NCBI RefSeq assembly: GCF_963677565.1
Contig: NZ_OY781981.1
Span: 868,001 to 932,000, forward strand
Direction: 5' to 3'
Length of the DNA: 64,000 nucleotides
From: an uncultured Draconibacterium sp.
GTDB taxonomy: Bacteria; Bacteroidota; Bacteroidia; Bacteroidales; Prolixibacteraceae
Shown piece by piece: positions 59,996 through 64,000 of the stretch (positions within the stretch are counted from its first letter, which is position 1; every line of letters starts with the position of its first letter). The notes beneath the pieces are model-generated. The model was not told where the DNA came from. It ran no database searches and saw only the letters and a list, made by a program, of their open reading frames with translations. Both the position numbers and the translations under genes were made by a program.

Positions 59996-60727
59996 CTAAT
60001 TGTCCGCTGTTTCGCGGCTGTAAATAAGTGGCATTTGTCCTTTCCAGCGCTTCCAGGTTGGGTTGTCGCATATTAGTTCGGCCATAAAACGGGCTACGTT
60101 TATGCGGCTTACTTTTCCGGGATTTAAAACAGCACTTCGTATGGGTGAAGGATGGATCTCGTAAGGGCTCACACTGTCCTCATCGATCAGGCTGTCGGGG
60201 CGTACTGCTGTCCATTCGATTAACGGATGATGCTGCCCGATCTGTGTCCGGAGGTGTTCAGCGGCCTGTATATTATCGGTAAAAGGAGGCACCAGTGTTC
60301 GTAGCAATGAAATGGCGATTTTTTCAGTCGAAGCAAGGGGCTCGTTCAGATCGCGGTTTTGGTTGCCGGAGGTATTCATCAATATAAACTTCACCGGCTT
60401 TTGTGGTTTATTCACCTCAATGGCTGCACACAGCCGGCGTACAGCATCTGTTATCAGGCGTCGCGGCTTTCCGTACATACCTTTAAAGGTGAAGTTGTGC
60501 CCCAGACATGAAACTACAGCATCGCAGTCGCGAACCAGTTCGGCCATCGTTTTATCGTTTAGCTCCAGCACAGGGGCTTCAACTACTTTCAGGTTTTTAT
60601 CGTGCAGTACCGAGCTCAGTTTTTCCGTCGACCGCACAACGGCTGTTACTTTTTCTCCGCGATCCAACAAATCTTTTACCAGCAGCCGCCCTGTTGCCCC
60701 GCTTGCTCCAACAATTAAAATGTTCAT
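59996..60727 (-). CDS. NmrA-like/atypical SDR NAD(P)-binding protein
   Basis: A 243-residue protein of the atypical short-chain dehydrogenase group. The dinucleotide motif is GASGATGRLL and the fold continues GEKVTAVVRSTEKL, DAVVSCLGHNF, FILMNTSGNQN. The Tyr/Lys catalytic pair of classical SDRs is not evident, as is usual for NAD(P)-sensing or quinone/flavin-type relatives. Substrate unknown. It stands alone between repeat elements. Confidence 0.85.
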   Translation of the reverse strand: MNILIVGASGATGRLLVKDLLDRGEKVTAVVRSTEKLSSVLHDKNLKVVEAPVLELNDKTMAELVRDCDAVVSCLGHNFTFKGMYGKPRRLITDAVRRLCAAIEVNKPQKPVKFILMNTSGNQNRDLNEPLASTEKIAISLLRTLVPPFTDNIQAAEHLRTQIGQHHPLIEWTAVRPDSLIDEDSVSPYEIHPSPIRSAVLNPGKVSRINVARFMAELICDNPTWKRWKGQMPLIYSRETADN

Positions 60728-60857
60728 CGTTTCTTCTTTGCCTGAAAAGGTAGGGCATTTTTAGTCGGATCGACAAATAAATACGACCTATACGGGCACA
60801 GGATCGACGAAAGGGGGATATTGGTGGGTTGCTTCGGTGAGATTGCTACATTATATT

Positions 60858-61068
60858 ACCACCCCACCGCTGTAAACGCGGTCCTCCCCTCCTGTGCCCC
60901 CTTTGTCAGCCTGTGCGCGAGCCTTACCCTGACATTTCCCCCAAATGGTGGAAACGTTCTTGCTGAAGGATTGCCTGGTATTTCAGGAATTCAACTGAAA
61001 TTCGAACATTTCTCCTCCTTGGAGGAGGAGTGGGCTTTTGCGACGCAGGAGTAAAAGGTCGAGGTGGT
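60858..61068. repeat. DUF559-type element E8 with nested repeat
   Basis: Left end ACCACCCCACCGCTGTAAAC, right end GAGGTGGT, with CTCCTCCTTGGAGGAGGAG near the right. Between the arms of the left hairpin lies the R3 segment (60894-60953). Confidence 0.85.
60894..60953. repeat. Nested repeat R3, copy a
   Basis: GCCCCCTTTGTCAGCC ... CCTTACCCTGACATTTCCCC + CAAATGGTGGAAA. It sits between the CCCCTCCT arm of the host hairpin and its return. Other copies at 61129 and 63706 are at the same place in their hosts. Confidence 0.8.
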
Positions 61069-61091
61069 GATGAATATGCTGTGGTATTTTA

Positions 61092-61224
61092 ACCACCCCA
61101 CCGCAGTGAACGCGGTCCTCCCCTCCTGAACCCCCTTTGTCAGCCTACGCGCGAGCCTTACCCTGACATTTCCCCCAAATGGGGGAAACAAAGCAGCATA
61201 TTTGATTTAATGAGGGGAAACGTT
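61092..61224. repeat. DUF559-type left end E9 with nested repeat
   Basis: ACCACCCCACCGCAGTGAAC + GCGGT, then CCCCTCCTG interrupted by R3 (61129-61189) and about 25 bases of AT-rich sequence before the return arm GAGGGGAAACG. The right end is missing. Confidence 0.8.
61129..61189. repeat. Nested repeat R3, copy b
   Basis: CCCCCTTTGTCAGCCTACGC through CCTGACATTTCCCCCAAATG + GGGGAAA, in the loop of E9. The TTTCCCCCAAATGGGGGAAA part is itself a perfect hairpin. Confidence 0.85.
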
Positions 61225-61249
61225 CGTACTCCATAGACGTGCAATCTCT

Positions 61250-62050
61250 TTACGGTTTACGGGCTTCAATGGCAGCCGAAACAATATAATCGTGAATGCT
61301 GGTGCCCGGTGCCCATTCGCGGATAAACTCGCGGCTTTCGTCTTTGGGGCTGATCTTTATGGCCGTAAACCCGGCGCTGGTAAGCATATCGGTCAATTCG
61401 GCAATGGTGGACGCTCCCGAGATACAACTGGAATATAGGACCATATCTTCCAGCACCTTTTCGGGTAAAACGGTGGTGGCAATTACATCGGAAACGGCAA
61501 TTCGTCCACCCGGTTTTAACACGCGGAACACCTCTTCAAAAACCTGTTGTTTTTCGGGCGAAAGGTTGATCACACAATTGGAGATGACCACATCCACACT
61601 GTTGTCGGCCACCGGCAGATGTTCGATCTCTCCCAGTCGAAACTCCACGTTGGCATACCCTCCTTTGCGTGCATTTTCGCGTGCTGCGGATATCATTTTC
61701 GGTGTCATGTCGACACCAATGGCCTGTCCGGTATTTTGTAACTGGTTGGCCGCCAAAAACACATCGAAGCCGGCACCACTTCCCAGGTCTAACACCGTTT
61801 CGCCCTTTTTTATGGCAGCAATGGCCTGAGGATTTCCACATCCCAATCCCAGGTTGGCACCTTCGGGAATGGTTTGTAACTCGCTGTCGGAATAACCCAG
61901 TTTTGCCGATACCTGGTAAAACGACTCTGCCGGTGCACAACAACTGTTTTCGTCGTTGGTGCTACATCCGCAATTGTTTGCATTATTTTCTGCTACCCGG
62001 CTGTAATTTTCGCGTACAGCCTCTCTGATCTCGTCGTGATTCTTTTGCAT
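61250..62050 (-). CDS. arsM: Arsenite methyltransferase
   Basis: A 266-residue SAM-dependent methyltransferase of the ArsM type, which methylates arsenite and lowers its toxicity. The N-terminus is Cys-rich (NCGCSTNDENSCCAPAESFY); LGLGCGNPQA, VLDLGSGAGFDVFLAA, NCVINLSPEKQ (conserved Cys) and SSCISGA (conserved Cys) match the arsenic-binding cysteines. A SigZ-type sigma factor gene lies upstream on the same strand, 318 bp away, with a repeat between. Confidence 0.92.
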   Translation of the reverse strand: MQKNHDEIREAVRENYSRVAENNANNCGCSTNDENSCCAPAESFYQVSAKLGYSDSELQTIPEGANLGLGCGNPQAIAAIKKGETVLDLGSGAGFDVFLAANQLQNTGQAIGVDMTPKMISAARENARKGGYANVEFRLGEIEHLPVADNSVDVVISNCVINLSPEKQQVFEEVFRVLKPGGRIAVSDVIATTVLPEKVLEDMVLYSSCISGASTIAELTDMLTSAGFTAIKISPKDESREFIREWAPGTSIHDYIVSAAIEARKP

Positions 62051-62368
62051 GGTAATTATTCATTTAAATTGTCTATTCGGTAGACGGAGAAAGAAAAAAA
62101 GGTTGCAAACTAATTATCACACGACTTGCCCCTACCCCTCGTGTGTAAGAGGGGTAAAAGAGATGCCGGAGGCATCAAATGTATATAGCCATTAACAACG
62201 GTAAAACATTCGACTCCGGCTGGAGTCGTACCTTCATTCCATCCCTATTTCCTATAAATATTTAAATCCTCCGGATTTGATTTTGCTTATGAACCTGGAT
62301 TTCCTTCTGATCCATAGAAACCAGCTTACCGGATCTACTCCTAGTTTGCAACATGGGGTAGAAGCAAA
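62051..62368. other. Intergenic stretch with hairpin and R2 repeat
   Basis: Contains a CCCCTCGTGTGTAAGAGGGG hairpin (about 62133-62156) and R2 copy b (62162-62279). No gene is supported. Confidence 0.7.
62162..62279. repeat. Three-hairpin repeat R2, copy b
   Basis: GATGCCGGAGGCATC, GACTCCGGCTGGAGTC and AAATCCTCCGGATTT hairpins in the same order and spacing as at 58449-58570. Confidence 0.85.
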
Positions 62369-62938
62369 CTAATTATTGCACGACCGGCAGTAATTCGGAT
62401 TTGATTCGTAATTCATGATGTTGCCGTATTTATCGGTGTAGAAAATACAGCATTCGGTGAGTTTTTGTTTGAGCAACAGGCGTCCACGGTGCACCCTGGT
62501 TTTTGCCGCCGAATACGAAATGCCCAGGTAAACAGCCAGTTCTTTTTGCGACATTCCCTTTATTTCGGATAAGATCAGTGCTTCGCGGTATTTCTCAGGA
62601 AGCCGGTTGATAAACGGTGCCACCCAGCTTTCTACTTCTTCCATCACATCGTCGCTTATCTCTTCATTTTCTTCCGGCAACGATTCCGGCATATTTCCCG
62701 ACTTTTTACCCCTCCGGAAATGATCGGCAATGGCATTTCGGGTGATCTGAAACAGCCAGCTTTTTATTTTGGTGCTGTCTTTTAAGGACTCGATATTCGT
62801 AAGCATTTTAAGAAAAACATTCTGAAGCAGGTCTTCTGCTGTGGCCTTATCTGAAACACTTTTGCGTATAAACCGCAAGAGCTGATCGTAATATTCATTC
62901 CAAACCGTTTCGATATGCGTGTAATCTTTATTTTCCAT
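62369..62938 (-). CDS. sigZ: RNA polymerase sigma factor, SigZ type
   Basis: A 189-residue ECF-type sigma factor. Region 2 spans NEYYDQLLRFIRKSVSDKAT, AEDLLQNVFLKMLTNIESLK and KIKSWLFQITRNAIADHFRR; region 4 is LPEKYREALILSEIKGMSQK with SYSAAKTRVHRGRLLLKQKL. The Cys-containing tail (TECCIFYTDKYGN, YCRSCNN) is as in SigZ proteins and may bind a metal or metalloid. No anti-sigma gene is adjacent. The next gene on the same strand is arsM, a possible target (inference). Confidence 0.87.
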   Translation of the reverse strand: MENKDYTHIETVWNEYYDQLLRFIRKSVSDKATAEDLLQNVFLKMLTNIESLKDSTKIKSWLFQITRNAIADHFRRGKKSGNMPESLPEENEEISDDVMEEVESWVAPFINRLPEKYREALILSEIKGMSQKELAVYLGISYSAAKTRVHRGRLLLKQKLTECCIFYTDKYGNIMNYESNPNYCRSCNN

Positions 62939-63264
62939 TGTAGTACATTCTATATTAAGTAGACGCTATAATTTAAAAAGGTTGCAAAAGCCTGTTTTGT
63001 TCGTCGGCTACCGGTGAATGTTTTGGCTAATTTACGGTTTTTGGTGGAGCTTGGTTTGTGAGAATTACAACTATCCCATCCGTCAACCGACGAATACTCC
63101 CTTCTGAGAAGAGGGGAATTGAAAATCAGCATAGCTAAATTTTCGTGTTGCAGGTTTGTTTGTCAGTTCAAAGGTTGAATTGAAATGCGTTCATTTCTCC
63201 TCCTTTTAGAAGGAGTACCGCTGATGTAGTGCAACGGAATCAGTGGGGAGGTGGTGAAACTTTA
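62939..63264. other. Intergenic stretch with a degenerate DUF559-type element
   Basis: A weak left end is suggested by CCCTTCTGAGAAGAGGGG (63089-63117), and a good right end of the second subfamily is present (AAGGAGTACCGCTGATGTAG to GAGGTGGT at 63255). No gene. Confidence 0.65.
63085..63255. repeat. DUF559-type element E10, degenerate left end
   Basis: Left hairpin decayed, right end CTCCTCCTTTTAGAAGGAG + TACCGCTGATGTAG...CAGTGGGGAGGTGGT intact. It borders the frameshifted DUF559 gene. Confidence 0.7.
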
Positions 63265-63626
63265 TCAGCTTTTTTTATCACCAAATTCAATAATATCCTG
63301 TTTTATCACCTCAGGATATTCATATACCCATCGATTTCATAACGCAGTACCGTTATTCCCAATTCATTTAACTCCTCATCTCGTTCAGTATCCCGGGCAA
63401 TACTATTCAAATCTGCATGAACCTCTCCGTCTAGCTCAATAGCCAACATTAATTCATAGCAAAAGAAGTCAACAATGTGTCTTCCAATGGAGTGCTGACG
63501 TCTGAATTTATATCCGCCCACCTGACTTTTCTGTAGCATTTTCCACAATGTAGATTCAGAATCGGTAGCACGATTACGCAAATGCTTTCTGATTGGTTTG
63601 AAGAACTTGTGATTGTGGAGTTTCAT
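63265..63626 (-). pseudogene. DUF559 gene, frameshifted third full-length copy
   Basis: Starts MKLHNHKFFKPIRKHLRNRA and follows the other DUF559 proteins until VLRYE, then reads IDGYMNILR and stops. One base is missing relative to the intact copies (TATGAAATCGATGG here, TATGAAAACCGATGG there). After the lost base the homologous end continues in another frame as NRWVYEYPEVIKQDIIEFGD + KKS and stops at 63265. The catalytic core (DFFCYELMLAIELD) precedes the shift, so a shortened protein could still be made. More divergent than the tandem copies, and flanked by second-subfamily ends. Confidence 0.85.
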
Positions 63627-63668
63627 TATTTGTTTAAAGTTAATGATTTGAGGCAATTGTACCAATTC

Positions 63669-63805
63669 ACCACCCCACCACTGTAAACGCGGTACCCCCC
63701 TCCTGTGCCCCCTTTGTCGGCCAACGCCAGTGCCTTACCCTGACATTTCCCCCAAATGGGGGAAACGATATGGAATATCCGATTTTATGGAGGGGAAACT
63801 TCGTG
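63669..63805. repeat. DUF559-type left end E11 with nested repeat
   Basis: ACCACCCCACCACTGTAAAC + GCGGT followed by CCCCTCCTG, R3 (63706-63766), an AT-rich tail and the return arm GGAGGGG. It borders the frameshifted DUF559 gene on its 5' side. Confidence 0.8.
63706..63766. repeat. Nested repeat R3, copy c
   Basis: GCCCCCTTTGTCGGCCAACG to CCTTACCCTGACATTTCCCC + CAAATGGGGGAAA in the loop of E11. Confidence 0.85.
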
Positions 63806-63815
63806 CGCTGGCTTT

Positions 63816-64000
63816 TTATTTGCGTTTCCTGGGAAGGATTATCAAAAGGATAACAACGTTTACCAGGCAGATAAGAAGAAAGGCATAACCCACATAGTTT
63901 TTCCAGGTTCCAACATCTTCCGGTCGCAGTAAAACGGTATTAAACAATCCAACAATAAGGGTGGTAACAATAATAATGATCAGGCTTAGTGTACGGTTCT
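63816..64000 (-). CDS. Small membrane protein, C-terminal part
   Basis: The minus strand is open from the window's right edge to TAA at 63816. The visible ~60 residues hold two membrane helices (TLSLIIIIVTTLIVGLFN and YVGYAFLLICLVNVVILLII) and a basic end LPRKRK. The N-terminus lies outside the window. Not recognised as a named family. Confidence 0.6.
   Translation of the reverse strand, partial: NRTLSLIIIIVTTLIVGLFNTVLLRPEDVGTWKNYVGYAFLLICLVNVVILLIILPRKRK

Larger units (their letters stand above)
60728..61249. other. Repeat-filled intergenic stretch
   Basis: Contains E8 (60858-61068) and E9 (61092-61224), each with a nested R3 copy in its hairpin loop. No gene is supported. Confidence 0.8.

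Overview
The window looks like a chromosomal segment of a Bacteroidota species, most likely a free-living Marinilabiliales/Prolixibacteraceae-type organism (inference). Signs are the gliding/type IX secretion genes (a PorW/SprE-like N-terminus, GldH), RicT of the Bacteroidota type, a TonB receptor paired with a DUF4249 lipoprotein, a Lacal_2735-type small protein, promoters of the TAnnTTTG class, and abundant hairpin-rich intergenic repeats. I saw no rRNA, tRNA or CRISPR array.

Layout. 1-4.7 kb (minus): partial porW/sprE, Mrp-type Fe-S carrier, an alkyltransferase-like protein, trmB, gldH, ricT. 5.1-10.6 kb (plus): outer-membrane genes including a DUF4249/TonB receptor pair, lying between ricT and holB. 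11.8-33.3 kb: mostly core genes: pgk, a beta-mannosidase, kbl, gltX, ileS, a DksA-like protein, lspA, cysS, riboflavin synthase, a folate cluster (SDR, folB, folK), a beta-phosphoglucomutase-like HAD protein and tryptophanase. Within it, folK is fused in frame behind a REP-associated transposase. 33.3-42 kb: a membrane-anchored LamG/SARP-like regulator divergent from a NapC-like tetraheme cytochrome fused to an FGE-sulfatase domain, then a Tat-exported Gfo/Idh/MocA protein, two glycosyltransferase-type membrane proteins and a small tail-anchored protein. 42.4-45.2 kb: CIA30 protein, Lacal_2735 protein, UbiB-like kinase, TetR regulator.

Two repeat islands (45.3-51.4 kb and 58.4-63.8 kb) bracket a compact AT-rich operon on the minus strand (58.2 to 53.8 kb): C5 cytosine methyltransferase, a protein with two GHKL ATPase modules (MORC/Hsp90-like plus histidine kinase), a receiver protein and a small caspase/CHAT-like protease, followed by a DUF3883 nuclease-like gene. 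I infer a two-component-controlled restriction or abortive-infection system; this is the best candidate for an undescribed system.

The repeat islands contain tandem DUF559 endonuclease genes embedded in double-hairpin inverted repeats, a REP transposase with its cognate REPs that has invaded one of those units, a nested second repeat in the hairpin loops, and a roughly 160-bp element with a constant stem and variable loop.

Two intergenic arrays stand out: one with exact 21-bp units (51.1-51.4 kb) and one with 20/20/21-bp units (20.9-21.1 kb). Both show a three-unit higher-order period and neither matches a feature class I know.
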